Positions 1 to 8,205 are shown, counted from the stretch's first letter. The stretch is DNA of 64,000 nucleotides from Polyangiaceae bacterium (GCA_025353725.1 JANXOF010000081.1:124001-188000), one strand, 5' to 3'. Notes: generated by a model not told the origin, from the sequence alone. A program made the numbers and translations.

Positions 1-269
1 GACGAACACGCGAGTCGCACAGAGGCCAATCTCCCATAGGCGCCGTTGCACAACGCTCCGTCGCACGTGCGCTCAAACCCCTCACGGAGCGACGCGCTCA
101 CGGCGAACCATCGGTCGAGATCTTTCCCCTCCAGCGTCTCGGCAACGTCTGCATAGGTCGCGCGGAGGAACGCCTCTTCCTCGCCGAGGTTCTCGGAGGG
201 TGATGCGCCGCAAGCCCCTATAAGGGGCAAAGTAATCGCAAAGAGGACGTAGCGCAGTTCCTGCTTCAT
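1..269 (-). CDS. Putative lipoprotein, 3' end outside the window
   Basis: An open frame starts at the ATG ending at 269 and runs off the left edge, giving about 89 residues without a stop. The N-terminus is a short charged segment, a hydrophobic stretch and a lipobox (L-I-G-A-C, Cys near residue 20), so export and lipid anchoring are expected. The start is supported by a purine-rich GAAAGGGAG immediately upstream. The visible mature part is acidic and helical-looking, with two Cys further on (RTCDGALC). I do not recognise the family. It follows the GT4 gene in the same direction after a 166-base gap that holds nothing else I can support, so it may or may not belong to that group. Confidence 0.7.
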   Translation of the reverse strand, partial: MKQELRYVLFAITLPLIGACGASPSENLGEEEAFLRATYADVAETLEGKDLDRWFAVSASLREGFERTCDGALCNGAYGRLASVRLACS

Positions 270-435
270 ATCTCCCTTTCTGCAACGCGTATGCCGCCGG
301 CGCAAGTCCACTTTGTAGGCCGATAGTCCTCCGCGCTACACGTCCGGGCCAGTGTTTCGACTGTCCTGACTCATCCCGCCGACGACGCTCGGTTCGACGA
401 CGCAAGGCCCTTTGGAGACGACTCGGGGCGAAGGC

Positions 436-1542
436 CTAAACGTCGAGCTCTTTGCGGAAGGCCGCGGCGCAACCTTGCCACGTCGGCATGTTGCAAGATG
501 CAGCCTGGGCTGCCGCGCGCATCGCCGCGCGGAGCTCGGTGGTGGTGGCAAAGTCTTGCATGATGCACGCGAGCGAGGTTTCGTCGTCGGCAAAGAAGCA
601 TGCGGCAGGGCATGGCGCGAGCGCCTCTTCTAATCCCTGAGCGCGCGCCGCTATCACGGGTACTCCAGCGTAAATCGCCTCCGTGGCTGCGATGCCGTAT
701 CCCTCGAGCGACGAGGGCATGACAAGCACATCTGCGCTGTTCAGCGCCCGGGCGACGCCAGCTTCAGTGAGCTCTCCTTTCATTTCGATACAACGTTCGA
801 GGCCGAGCGTTTTGACCACGCGTCGGACTTCGGCGACGTACGTGGGGTCGCAGGTCGTACTGCCGACAAGGAGGAGCGTGGCGCCGCCGTTCGCCTCGTA
901 CGCAGCTCGAAACGCGCGCACGAGCGTCACGACGCGCTTTCGTGCGATGAGAGCTCCGATAAAAACGAAACGTACGCCGTTCGCGTGTTCGAGGCGTAAA
1001 GCCCTCGGTAGGCGGTCTGCCCCTGGCCAGACGACCGCTATGGGCTTTCGCGTTCCCTCGGCCAACAGTCGGTTTCGGGTCGTTAGACTCGTCGTAATAA
1101 GCTTACAGCTCGCCTCGACAGCGTAGCCCTCGACCGCGCGAAACAAGCGCCTCTGGAGGAGAGGCCGCTCGGTCTCCCACGCCGTCAAGTGGTGCACGAG
1201 CAACACGCGCTTTGGACTGCCCGTTTTAGTTCTGCGCCCCCGAAAGGCGACCGCCAACTCAGCGAAGCAAAGCTCATCGCCCACCACCACGTCCGGCGCC
1301 AAAGCCGCGATTCGTCGGGCTAGGTCGAGCCCTCGCTTGACGACCCCGAAGGCCTGTCCCAAACGCGGCCATGGGATGCCGAAGCCCGCCGTTACGGATC
1401 GCGTTTCGTTGGCGAGCTCGAGTGCATGTACGTCGTCGCCTCCGCGGCGCAACCCCGCGACCACCTCGGCATCGTAAATGGTCCCGCCCGTCCGCCGCTC
1501 GAGGCTTCCGTACAAGACCCATGCAATACGCAACGATCTCAT
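436..1542 (-). CDS. Glycosyltransferase family 4 (GT-B fold)
   Basis: A 368-residue retaining-type sugar transferase of the GT4/group 1 family. The N-terminus (IAWVLYGSLERRTGGTIYD) resembles the acceptor-side Rossmann domain with its Gly-rich loop. The C-terminal half carries FVFIGALIARKRV followed by the donor-binding EX7E-type region around SSLEGYGIAATEAIYAG (residues about 285-302), where both acidic residues are present. No signal peptide or membrane segment, so it acts in the cytoplasm. It is the last gene of a minus-strand group with a PTPS-like gene 60 bases upstream. Family knowledge: GT4 enzymes use nucleotide-sugars; the acceptor is not predictable. The context (pterin-type enzymes) makes a small-molecule acceptor such as a pterin or lumazine a reasonable inference. 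Confidence 0.88.
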   Translation of the reverse strand: MRSLRIAWVLYGSLERRTGGTIYDAEVVAGLRRGGDDVHALELANETRSVTAGFGIPWPRLGQAFGVVKRGLDLARRIAALAPDVVVGDELCFAELAVAFRGRRTKTGSPKRVLLVHHLTAWETERPLLQRRLFRAVEGYAVEASCKLITTSLTTRNRLLAEGTRKPIAVVWPGADRLPRALRLEHANGVRFVFIGALIARKRVVTLVRAFRAAYEANGGATLLLVGSTTCDPTYVAEVRRVVKTLGLERCIEMKGELTEAGVARALNSADVLVMPSSLEGYGIAATEAIYAGVPVIAARAQGLEEALAPCPAACFFADDETSLACIMQDFATTTELRAAMRAAAQAASCNMPTWQGCAAAFRKELDV

Positions 1543-1602
1543 AGCCGCTTCACCAGTCGGGAACCGATGGAAGTCGTGCGTCGGTCGCGGTTTCGGTCGC
1601 GG

Positions 1603-2001
1603 TTAGAGAGGGCGCTCGTGAGAGGCCCAAGCGACGGGCGACTCGCGCAGCAGAACGCGCAGCGTAGCGCCGCGCGCCGCCTTCGCGTCGAGAGGCAGTG
1701 CTGCAAACGCCTTCGCGAGCTCGTCGGCGACGTACTCCGCGACGCGCTCGGTGGTAGAGGTTCGGCCTGGAAAAGAAGCATGTTCGTCGAGGTTCGTGTA
1801 GTCCATGGCCGCGAGTACCTCGCGTAGGATCGAACGCATCGCGCCGATGTCCATGACGACGTGATGCGAGTTGAGCAACGGAGCGCGCACCTCCGCTTCA
1901 ATCGCATACGTCGCCCCGTGCAAGCGCTGCGCGGGTCCGAAGGTTGGGTCCGCGAAGCTGTGCGCGATCATCACGTGGTCCGAAACGCCTACCGAAAACA
2001 T
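1603..2001 (-). CDS. Atypical 6-pyruvoyl-tetrahydropterin synthase/QueD-like protein
   Basis: A 132-residue member of the PTPS/QueD T-fold family, near the family's usual 120-140 residues. The ATG is preceded by a good GAGGTGA ribosome site. Recognisable blocks are DHVMIAHSF (residues 8-16), FGPAQRLHGATY (21-32), the VMDIG block, and TSTTERVAEYVADEL near 100. Canonical QueD has a C-x-x-x-HGH motif: by my alignment the catalytic Cys position is Ala24, His28 is kept, and the second HGH histidine is Ala30. One of three zinc ligands and the Cys are therefore missing, so normal QueD or PTPS chemistry is doubtful. I recall the same FGPAQ-LHGAT form in actinobacterial homologues that sit with a glycosyltransferase, a Zn-dehydrogenase and a RibD-like reductase, which is the company seen here. 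Confidence 0.85.
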   Translation of the reverse strand: MFSVGVSDHVMIAHSFADPTFGPAQRLHGATYAIEAEVRAPLLNSHHVVMDIGAMRSILREVLAAMDYTNLDEHASFPGRTSTTERVAEYVADELAKAFAALPLDAKAARGATLRVLLRESPVAWASHERPL

Positions 2002-2084
2002 GACTCACCTCTACCACGAACTTGTCTCAGGGCATTCCCGTCGTGCCGATTGCCGGTGAGCTGTGGTCTGCGCGTGGCCGCGTG

Positions 2085-4151
2085 CTACCGCGCGGAGACG
2101 ATACGCAACACCGCGTACTGTGTGGTCGCAAGGAGCGCACCCGAAGGTAACATGGCCACGCTCGTGACCGCGCGCAGGCTACCGGGCAAGGACCCAAGTA
2201 CGGTGATATCGCGACTCGTCGGGTTACCTGCAACTGTTGTCACCGCGCCGATCCGCGTTATCGCGCGCACGGCGCGGTTGGTGACTTCGCCAACGAAAAC
2301 GTTTCCCTTGGCGTCGGCGGCGATTCCGCGCGGCGCTGCAAACAGCGAGGCCGTACCGTCCGCGAAGCCCGCGATTCCTGCGACGCCGCCAAATGTGCTG
2401 ACGGCTCCACCGTTGTCGATGCGCCGAATGGTCTGGTTTCCCTCGTCGGCGACGAGCACGTTGCCTGCTGGGTCCACCGCGAGGCCGAACGGGTAGAGGA
2501 AACGTGCGTTTTCGCCGCGCCCATCCGCGTGGCCAGGAGTGCCTGCGAGACCTGCGAGTGTCGTGACTGCGCCGTTGGGTGCAATGGCGCGTACGGTGTG
2601 GCTTCCGTAGTCTGCGACGTAAATCTTCCCCGTCGCATCCAGCGCGACGCCGGCCGGGTATTGAAACCGGGCGGCCGCGCCGAGGCCGTCCGAGCTGCCG
2701 GCGTTACCGACAAGACCTGCGACGTTGGATAAAACCCCTGTCGGCGAAATCCGTTTGACGATGTAGACTGCTGGGTCGCTGACGACGAGGCCGCCGTCGT
2801 CGTCCGCCGCGATGCCGAGGACGCGGTAGAAGCGCGCGTCCGTGCCTGAGCCATTCGCGCTGCCGGCGACACCGGGCTTCCCAGCCCACGACGTGACAAG
2901 ACCCGCCGGAGTTATTTTGCGCACTGCGGCTTCATCCGCCACATAGGCGTTGCCCGCTTTGTCGACCGCGATACCGCCGATATCGTGGAAGCTAGCTTTT
3001 GCGCCCACTCCATCGGTGACGCCGTACAGGGGTAGGCCCGCGACGGTCGAGACGACGCCATCTGGCGTGATCTTTCGGAGGGCAGCGTTTTCGTATTCCG
3101 CGACGAAAAGGTTCCCTCTCTTATCCTCGCTTACCCGGCAAGGGGTGTAGAGGCCCGCGGAATAGCCGGCTACGGTCGTCACCATGCCGGTCGCGGTAAT
3201 CTTTCGGATCGCGTGATTGTATAGGTCGGCAACGTAGAGGTTTTCCGCCGCGTCCACGGTGAGATGGCTCGGCGCATAGAAGCGAGCGGCGGAACCTGCG
3301 CCGTCAACATTGCCGAAAAGGCCTGCGCTTCCAGCGACGGTGGATACCACGCCCGTCGGCGTCACTTTGCGAACCGTGTGATTGCCGTAATCTGCAACAT
3401 ACACATTGTCAGCCCTGTCGACGGCTACGCCGGCGGGTTGAGCGAACCGAGCGCTTGCGCCTGCACCATCAGCGCTACCACTCAGTCCCGACGCGCCCGC
3501 AAGTGTGGTGACTACCCCAATCGGAGAAATCACCCGAATCGTCTGATTCGCGGTGTCCGCAACGTAAGCCCTTCCGCTAGCGCCGACCGCGACGTCGTTA
3601 AGTCCGTTGAATCGAGCGTCGGCGCCCGTGCCGTCGCGGCTTCCCGCGACGCCTGCGAGACCCGCGAGCGTCGTAACGACGCCGGCGGGTGTGATGATCC
3701 GGACGGTGTGGTTTCCGTAGTCTGCGACGTAGAGATTGCCGGCTGCGTCGACCGCGGTGCTGTTCGGCTGACTGAAACGAGCGGCCGCGCCCGTACCGTC
3801 TGCGCTTCCCGCTACGCCCGCCATCCCGGCGAACGTGGTCACGACGCCCGCGACCGAGACCTTGCGGATGACATGGTCGCCCCTGTCGGACACGTATAGG
3901 TTGCCAGCCGCGTCGACGGCGCTACCGGTTGGATGGCGAAAGCGAGCGTCTGCCGCAGGACCATCGACGTACCCATCGACGTGACCCGCGAGCAGCGTAA
4001 TCGAGGGCGCGATCGCCACTGTCGCTGATGCGCTCGCGCCATCGCTCGCTCGCGCCAGCACGTGAAAAGAGCCCGCTGCGTACGGAGCTGTATAAAGGCC
4101 TCCTTCTGTGATCGTGCCGCCCGCCTCGCCCCCTTGAACGCTCCACGTCAT
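2085..4151 (-). CDS. NHL-repeat beta-propeller protein with truncated N-terminus
   Basis: 688 residues made almost entirely of about 12 NHL-type repeats of roughly 55 residues, each following the pattern VVTTLAG-x-G-x-DG-x-G-x-ARF, then AVD-x-AGN-x-YVAD, then NHT-x-R-x-I-x-P-x-G. Such repeats form six-bladed propellers, normally extracytoplasmic in this phylum, that bind proteins or glycans. The reading frame opens in the middle of a bacterial Ig-like module (TWSVQGG...GGTIT..GLYTAP). No signal peptide is encoded: the frame is closed by a TAG at 4191-4193, only 13 codons before the first ATG, and I see no ribosome site. The first half of the Ig domain and the export signal are thus missing. 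The gene lies between the dehydrogenase and the PTPS-like gene and breaks an otherwise tight group, which suggests insertion or rearrangement. It may not be expressed. Confidence 0.8.
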   Translation of the reverse strand: MTWSVQGGEAGGTITEGGLYTAPYAAGSFHVLARASDGASASATVAIAPSITLLAGHVDGYVDGPAADARFRHPTGSAVDAAGNLYVSDRGDHVIRKVSVAGVVTTFAGMAGVAGSADGTGAAARFSQPNSTAVDAAGNLYVADYGNHTVRIITPAGVVTTLAGLAGVAGSRDGTGADARFNGLNDVAVGASGRAYVADTANQTIRVISPIGVVTTLAGASGLSGSADGAGASARFAQPAGVAVDRADNVYVADYGNHTVRKVTPTGVVSTVAGSAGLFGNVDGAGSAARFYAPSHLTVDAAENLYVADLYNHAIRKITATGMVTTVAGYSAGLYTPCRVSEDKRGNLFVAEYENAALRKITPDGVVSTVAGLPLYGVTDGVGAKASFHDIGGIAVDKAGNAYVADEAAVRKITPAGLVTSWAGKPGVAGSANGSGTDARFYRVLGIAADDDGGLVVSDPAVYIVKRISPTGVLSNVAGLVGNAGSSDGLGAAARFQYPAGVALDATGKIYVADYGSHTVRAIAPNGAVTTLAGLAGTPGHADGRGENARFLYPFGLAVDPAGNVLVADEGNQTIRRIDNGGAVSTFGGVAGIAGFADGTASLFAAPRGIAADAKGNVFVGEVTNRAVRAITRIGAVTTVAGNPTSRDITVLGSLPGSLRAVTSVAMLPSGALLATTQYAVLRIVSAR

Positions 4152-4231
4152 CGGTCCCGTAGGTGCTACCCTCGAGTTGAATGGAAAAGCCTACCGAGGC
4201 GCTCGCTCGTGAGCTGCCTGCGGGGGCCGGG

Positions 4232-5221
4232 CTATCGGTAGACGAACACGTGCGCCGGCGCCTTGTCCGAGCCGCTATCGAGGGAGGCATACAGCTGCGG
4301 CGCGTCTTGAAACGCTACGGGCTCGAGCAGGGCGTCAAGAGCGGCCTCGCCCAACAGCGAAAGTACAAAATCCCACCGCCGCGCGTAAGTCCAGCGCTCT
4401 CGCAGGCGAGGCGGCAGGGATGACACCTGGCTTGAACGAAGTTCGAGCCTGCGCCTATGAAACGCGTCTCCAAGGTCGATGGGCGCTCGGCGTCGGCCGT
4501 AGAACGAAGCCACGACGATGCGCGCTTCGGGACGCGCCCAAGCTATCGCGATATCGAGCATGGCAGGGTCACCCGTGGCCTCGATGACGACGTCGGCCGT
4601 TCCGTCGGGCGGAGCGTCATCGCTGTCCACATACGTCACGTCTGGCGCCAATACGCGACCCGCTGTGCGGCGCTTGTCACTCGGTTCGACAACCGTAACT
4701 GTCGCGCCTGACCGGCCGAGCAACCACGCGGTCAAGAGGCCGACGACGCCTCCTCCGAGGACCACGGCGCGGTCACCGAGGCTCACGTTCGCGTCCCACA
4801 CGCAGGTGATGGCGGTTTCGAGATTCGCAGCCAGCACGGCTCGTAAGCATGAGAGGCCCTTCGGCAGCGGCTTCACGTCCGCGGCGTCGAGTACGTGCAG
4901 GTCGCCGTGCGGCGCGAGAGAAAATACAACCGTTCCCTCCCGCAGGCGGACGTCCGCGCCGCGTGCGACCACCTCACCGACCCACGCATACCCATAGCGA
5001 CGCGGATACGTCGGCGCGTCGGGCGCCCCGCCGAGTGAGGTGTCGAACCGCTCCGGAGCTTCTCCGCGATACAGCAGAAGTTCTGTTCCTTGACTTACGC
5101 CCGAGGCGTAGGCGCGCACGACAACCTCGTGGCTCAACGGCTCGCGTGCGGGCGAGGTCCGGAGCTCCACGGTCCTCGGCCCCACGAACCACAGCTCGCG
5201 TACTTCAAGCGTAGACAACAT
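4232..5221 (-). CDS. Zinc-type alcohol dehydrogenase (MDR) family oxidoreductase
   Basis: A 329-residue medium-chain dehydrogenase/reductase. The N-terminal GroES-like domain includes RAYASGVSQGTELLLYRG. The nucleotide-binding Rossmann fold is marked by AVVLGGGVVGLLTAWLL (residues about 150-165) and the following acidic VVEPSD. The structural-zinc four-Cys loop is not visible, so it may not be a classical zinc ADH. I chose the ATG at 5221 rather than longer in-frame extensions because residues upstream of MLSTLEVRELWF are basic and unlike the family. This start overlaps the end of the RibD-like gene by 17 bases, so the two are translationally coupled. Substrate unknown; together with the reductase and PTPS-like protein it probably oxidises or reduces an intermediate of a pterin-like or sugar-modified compound. 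Confidence 0.85.
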   Translation of the reverse strand: MLSTLEVRELWFVGPRTVELRTSPAREPLSHEVVVRAYASGVSQGTELLLYRGEAPERFDTSLGGAPDAPTYPRRYGYAWVGEVVARGADVRLREGTVVFSLAPHGDLHVLDAADVKPLPKGLSCLRAVLAANLETAITCVWDANVSLGDRAVVLGGGVVGLLTAWLLGRSGATVTVVEPSDKRRTAGRVLAPDVTYVDSDDAPPDGTADVVIEATGDPAMLDIAIAWARPEARIVVASFYGRRRAPIDLGDAFHRRRLELRSSQVSSLPPRLRERWTYARRWDFVLSLLGEAALDALLEPVAFQDAPQLYASLDSGSDKAPAHVFVYR

Positions 5222-5969
5222 CACCGTGAACCAGAACATTCTCGCCGAGCCGCTCGACCGAGACGTTCGCAAGCCGCACCGCCTGCGTCGGTAGGGCGAT
5301 GCCGAGCGCGCCGAGCATGGGTGTTCCAGGAGCTCCGAGCAGACACATCGCAATTTCGACGCTCACGTGGTCGACGCGCCGGGCTCTAAAAAACGACGTT
5401 ACGACCTTGGCCCCCCCTTCGACGAGCAGCCGCCTAACGCCGCGTGCGGCCAGAATCTCGAGGGCGCTGTCGATGTTCACCCGGCCTTCGGCATCTGCCT
5501 CGGCCACTGCGAGGCTGACCCCGGCCGATTCGAGCGCCGCCTGCTCGCTTGCGTCGCTCTGACCTCGAGCTGAAATGACCAGCGCGCGCCCGTCGCCCTT
5601 GAGAGCGTGCGCCCCACGCGGAAGCGCGAAGGTGCTCGCGAGGACCACGCGAAGCGGATCGGAGCCAGGCGCGTCGCGCACGGTGAGGCGCGGGTTGTCG
5701 ATGCGGACCGTGCTCGCGCCGACGAGCACGGCGTCATGAGCGGCACGCGCGGCGTGAGCGCAGAACCTTCCCTCTTGGGTACTAAAGGGCGTCGTTTTGC
5801 CCGCCAACGCGACGCGGCCGTCAAGCGACTGCGCAAGGTGAACCGTGACGATTGGTCGCAAACCCACGACGCGCAACGTGTCGCGGGTTACGAGTGATTG
5901 CAAGGGCGACGCTTCGCTCTCTAAAGTGCGCTTGCGGAGCACGTTGGGCTCTGGTAGCTCCTCACGCAA
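5205..5969 (-). CDS. RibD C-terminal-domain (DHFR-like) reductase
   Basis: Up to 254 residues with the fold of the reductase half of RibD and of bacterial dihydrofolate-reductase-like proteins. Blocks: VHLAQSLDGRVAL near residue 44, RAAHDAVLVGASTVRIDNP (NADPH loop), VVLASTFALP and RRLLVEGGAKV near 170. No deaminase domain is present. Family members reduce a ribosylamino-pyrimidine or a related pterin precursor with NADPH. The longest frame starts at a TTG (5969). The usual family start would be close to LRPIVTVHLAQ (about residue 37), where only GTG or TTG codons are available and I see no clear ribosome site, so the start is uncertain. It is the first gene of the minus-strand group and is divergent from the histone-like gene, 45 bases away. 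Confidence 0.8.
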   Translation of the reverse strand: MREELPEPNVLRKRTLESEASPLQSLVTRDTLRVVGLRPIVTVHLAQSLDGRVALAGKTTPFSTQEGRFCAHAARAAHDAVLVGASTVRIDNPRLTVRDAPGSDPLRVVLASTFALPRGAHALKGDGRALVISARGQSDASEQAALESAGVSLAVAEADAEGRVNIDSALEILAARGVRRLLVEGGAKVVTSFFRARRVDHVSVEIAMCLLGAPGTPMLGALGIALPTQAVRLANVSVERLGENVLVHGDVVYA

Positions 5970-6014
5970 ACGCCGCGCGAGTGATCTCGCGCACCCTTTT
6001 TCAAGAGAAGCACC

Positions 6015-6467
6015 ATGAAAAGCCCGATAGCGACGCTAAAAGACAAGTTCGGAGACAAGGCGAAGCTCGTCGCTGAGCTCGAGAAGCTCACGAAAGACGA
6101 CGACCTTTGGGTCAACCGCGTCAACAAGAGCAAAGGCCTCGCCCACGTTTCGAACGCGAAGCTGCTCAAGCTCCAAGCTACGTTTACGGCCGTCAAAGAA
6201 AAGTTTGGCACCCGCGCGAAGATGATCGACGCCATTTGCGAGATCGAGAAGCGCGCGAAAGACGAGGGTTATAAGACGCGCCTGGGGAACTTCCCGGTCC
6301 CGCGCCTTTGGGACATGTACCGCTCGGCGACCAAGCGCGCAGGCGCTCCCGCGAAGGCTGAAGAGATTCGCGCGGCGAAGAAAGCGGCTCCGAAGAAAGT
6401 TGCCGCGCCCAAGGTCGCCGTGAAAAAGGCGGCGCCCGTCGCTGCGAAAAAGAACAAGAAGAAGTAG
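6015..6467 (+). CDS. Histone H1-like protein with Lys/Ala/Pro tail
   Basis: 150 residues. The first about 105 form a compact-looking helical domain with an internal duplication: LKDKFGDKAKLVAELEK (8-24) resembles VKEKFGTRAKMIDAICEIEK (60-79). The last about 40 residues are AKKAAPKKVAAPKVAVKKAA-type repeats ending in KKNKKK, very like eukaryotic H1 tails and the KAP tails of myxobacterial DNA-binding proteins. Such tails bind DNA without sequence preference, so a nucleoid-associated role is inferred. What the globular part binds is unknown. Single gene with its own promoter region (divergent from the RibD-like gene) and a hairpin terminator downstream. Confidence 0.8.
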   Translation: MKSPIATLKDKFGDKAKLVAELEKLTKDDDLWVNRVNKSKGLAHVSNAKLLKLQATFTAVKEKFGTRAKMIDAICEIEKRAKDEGYKTRLGNFPVPRLWDMYRSATKRAGAPAKAEEIRAAKKAAPKKVAAPKVAVKKAAPVAAKKNKKK

Positions 6468-6495
6468 GTCGCGATGCGGTGCTCGGCCGCTCACT

Positions 6496-6534
6496 CGGAT
6501 TGCAGAGTGCGGAGTACGGATCGCAGAGTGCGGA
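6496..6534. repeat. Two 18-bp direct repeats
   Basis: cggattgcagagtgcgga (6496-6513) is repeated with one mismatch at 6517-6534, separated by 3 bases, just after the histone-like gene. GC-rich slippage-prone spacer DNA of this kind is common between genes; a run of seven or more G follows. No function is evident. Confidence 0.8.
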
Positions 6535-6561
6535 ATGCCGGGGGGGGACGCTGCGGAGTCG

Positions 6562-6609
6562 AAAAGGGCCGTCGTGTGCGCGAGTAAACCTCCCGCACGA
6601 CGGCCTTTC
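6562..6609 (+). terminator. Rho-independent terminator after the histone-like gene
   Basis: Perfect 10-bp stem ggccgtcgtg (6567-6576) / cacgacggcc (6596-6605) with a 19-base loop, followed by tttct and preceded by an A-rich flank. It could act in both directions. It separates the histone-like gene from the DUF2505 gene, indicating separate transcripts. Confidence 0.65.
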
Positions 6610-6656
6610 TCCTTTGCTGGACCCCGACAGAGACTAAAAGAGTAGAGAAAGATCCT

Positions 6657-7175
6657 ATGCCCGACGTCACCCTTCGCCACGAGATCGACACGGACGAGGA
6701 TACCTACTGGGCACGTTGCGTGTTCGACGCAGACTTCAATCAGAAGCTCTATATCGACGCTCTCAAGTTCCCCGTCTGGCGGCTTCTTGACACGACGGAT
6801 GACGCCTCGAAAATATGGCGGCGCGTACAGGTCGACCCGCCCGTCGGAAACATGCCCGGTCCCGTGAAAAAGCTCCTCGGAGACCGACTCAGCTACGTCG
6901 AGGAGGGCACCTTTGACAAAAAGACGAAGCGCTATTCGTTCAAAGTCACGCCCAGCACGTTGGCGGATAAAACCACTGTGGTCGGTGAGCTCTGGGTGGA
7001 ACCGCTTGGTCCGCCCGGCGCGAAAAGAATCGCGCGACTTACCAAGGTGTCGGTGCACGTAAAGGTGTTCGTGGTCGGCGGTATGATCGAGGACCGTATC
7101 CTCGAAGACCTCAAGAACTCTTACGATGCGGGCACGGTCTTTACCAACCGTTACATCAAAGAACATGGCCTCTAG
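6657..7175 (+). CDS. DUF2505 family protein (SRPBCC-like)
   Basis: 172 residues without signal peptide or membrane segment. The alternating beta pattern, the TLADKTTVVGELWVEPLG strand pair and the ending with VFVVGGMIEDRILEDL then SYDAG match the DUF2505 family as I know it, a START/SRPBCC-related fold likely to bind a hydrophobic ligand. Its exact function is not known. It stands alone between a terminator and the convergent VWA gene; a GC-rich imperfect hairpin (7173-7204) lies between the two convergent stops. Confidence 0.75.
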   Translation: MPDVTLRHEIDTDEDTYWARCVFDADFNQKLYIDALKFPVWRLLDTTDDASKIWRRVQVDPPVGNMPGPVKKLLGDRLSYVEEGTFDKKTKRYSFKVTPSTLADKTTVVGELWVEPLGPPGAKRIARLTKVSVHVKVFVVGGMIEDRILEDLKNSYDAGTVFTNRYIKEHGL

Positions 7176-7203
7176 CCGCGCGTTCAGGGCCCGAACAGGG
7201 CGG

Positions 7204-8205
7204 CTACTTCACGACGTTGCAGTAGCTCGAAAGAACGACGGAGTTGATGGTTTCGGCGAGTGACACGGCGCCGCTCTCGACGGCTTCAAGTTCGAAGTTT
7301 TTTCCGCCGGTCGCGTCGGGCAACGGCGCGTGCCTCCCGTACGGCTTGCTCCACCCCTCGGTGATCGACGCACTCGAAGTGTGCCGGCGGTCCGTGCCGC
7401 AGCGTGAGCTGTCGGACGACCCAGGCGGCTTGAGGCGCGTGAAGGAAAACACGCGAATACCGCGCTTTTGGAGCTCCGCCACCGTCTCGTCGACGGTAAA
7501 CCTGGCAGGGTAGTTCCCTTCGCGAGGGTAGTTTGTCTTGTCCGTTCGCCCGTCGCCGTCGCGATCGCCGTAGTTGTCGGGGCGCTCGAGGAACGTATCG
7601 TCCGTCGCGACGATAACGACGCGAGCTGCGTTTTCGCGCCACGGAAATGCCGTCGCACTGTCGTGAAGCGCGTCGAGGGCGTTTTCTTCGCAGAGCGGAT
7701 TTTGCGATTTCGGACCTTGCGGACCGTCACCTGGGTTGCGATTCGGCGTGGTGTAAGTCGACTTGGCGCTTCGGAAGGCCGCCTTCAAAGAGCTGGCACC
7801 GGAGTGAACGCGGCCTCCTTCGAGGTCGCCTGTCGTATCCAGATGAACGTTATCAACAAAGAGCACCAAACCGAAGTGCGCGCCCGCCTTGAGTGCGTTA
7901 GAGGCTTTGACGACTTTGTCGATCTCCGCGTCGAGTTTGTCGAGCACGAAGTCCATCGTGCTCGAGACATCGAGCGCCAGTACGACATCGACGTCCTGCG
8001 CACACGTCTGGGGTGCTGCCCCCGCTTCGCCCGACGGGCTACCGAAAGAACCCGTTTCGGAGGGCGGCGACGCAGGTGACGTGGGTAACGACTCGCCACG
8101 TTCGTCGAAGGCATCACGCGAGGCGCCCGACCCACAATGCACGATAGCCGCGAGGCTCGGACCCACGAGGAGAGCGAGCACGCCTAGCGTCCAGGTCCGC
8201 GTCAT
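7204..8205 (-). CDS. Secreted von Willebrand factor A domain lipoprotein
   Basis: 333 residues from the ATG at 8205 (MTRTWTLGVLALLVG...), preferred over a TTG 18 bases upstream because it gives a normal signal sequence. The hydrophobic segment ends at I-V-H-C, a weak lipobox. A Ser/Pro-rich linker is followed by a VWA domain: DVDVVLALDVSSTMD carries a MIDAS-type D-x-S-x-T (S/T variant), then the domain's central sheet (VVIVATDDTFLERPD, RGIRVFSFTRL). A DGDGRTD stretch may be a calcium loop. VWA domains mediate metal-dependent protein binding at the cell surface. Last gene of the minus-strand block that includes the kinase and phosphatase; a partner is not evident. Confidence 0.82.
   Translation of the reverse strand: MTRTWTLGVLALLVGPSLAAIVHCGSGASRDAFDERGESLPTSPASPPSETGSFGSPSGEAGAAPQTCAQDVDVVLALDVSSTMDFVLDKLDAEIDKVVKASNALKAGAHFGLVLFVDNVHLDTTGDLEGGRVHSGASSLKAAFRSAKSTYTTPNRNPGDGPQGPKSQNPLCEENALDALHDSATAFPWRENAARVVIVATDDTFLERPDNYGDRDGDGRTDKTNYPREGNYPARFTVDETVAELQKRGIRVFSFTRLKPPGSSDSSRCGTDRRHTSSASITEGWSKPYGRHAPLPDATGGKNFELEAVESGAVSLAETINSVVLSSYCNVVK

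Noticed and set aside
2085-4151. Regularly spaced DNA repeats that could suggest a CRISPR array
   Set aside because: The repeats are about 165 bases apart, imperfect, and follow protein-level NHL repeats in frame.
6036-7166. Minus-strand frame of 376 codons
   Set aside because: It spans the histone-like and DUF2505 genes plus the terminator between them; composition is non-protein-like.
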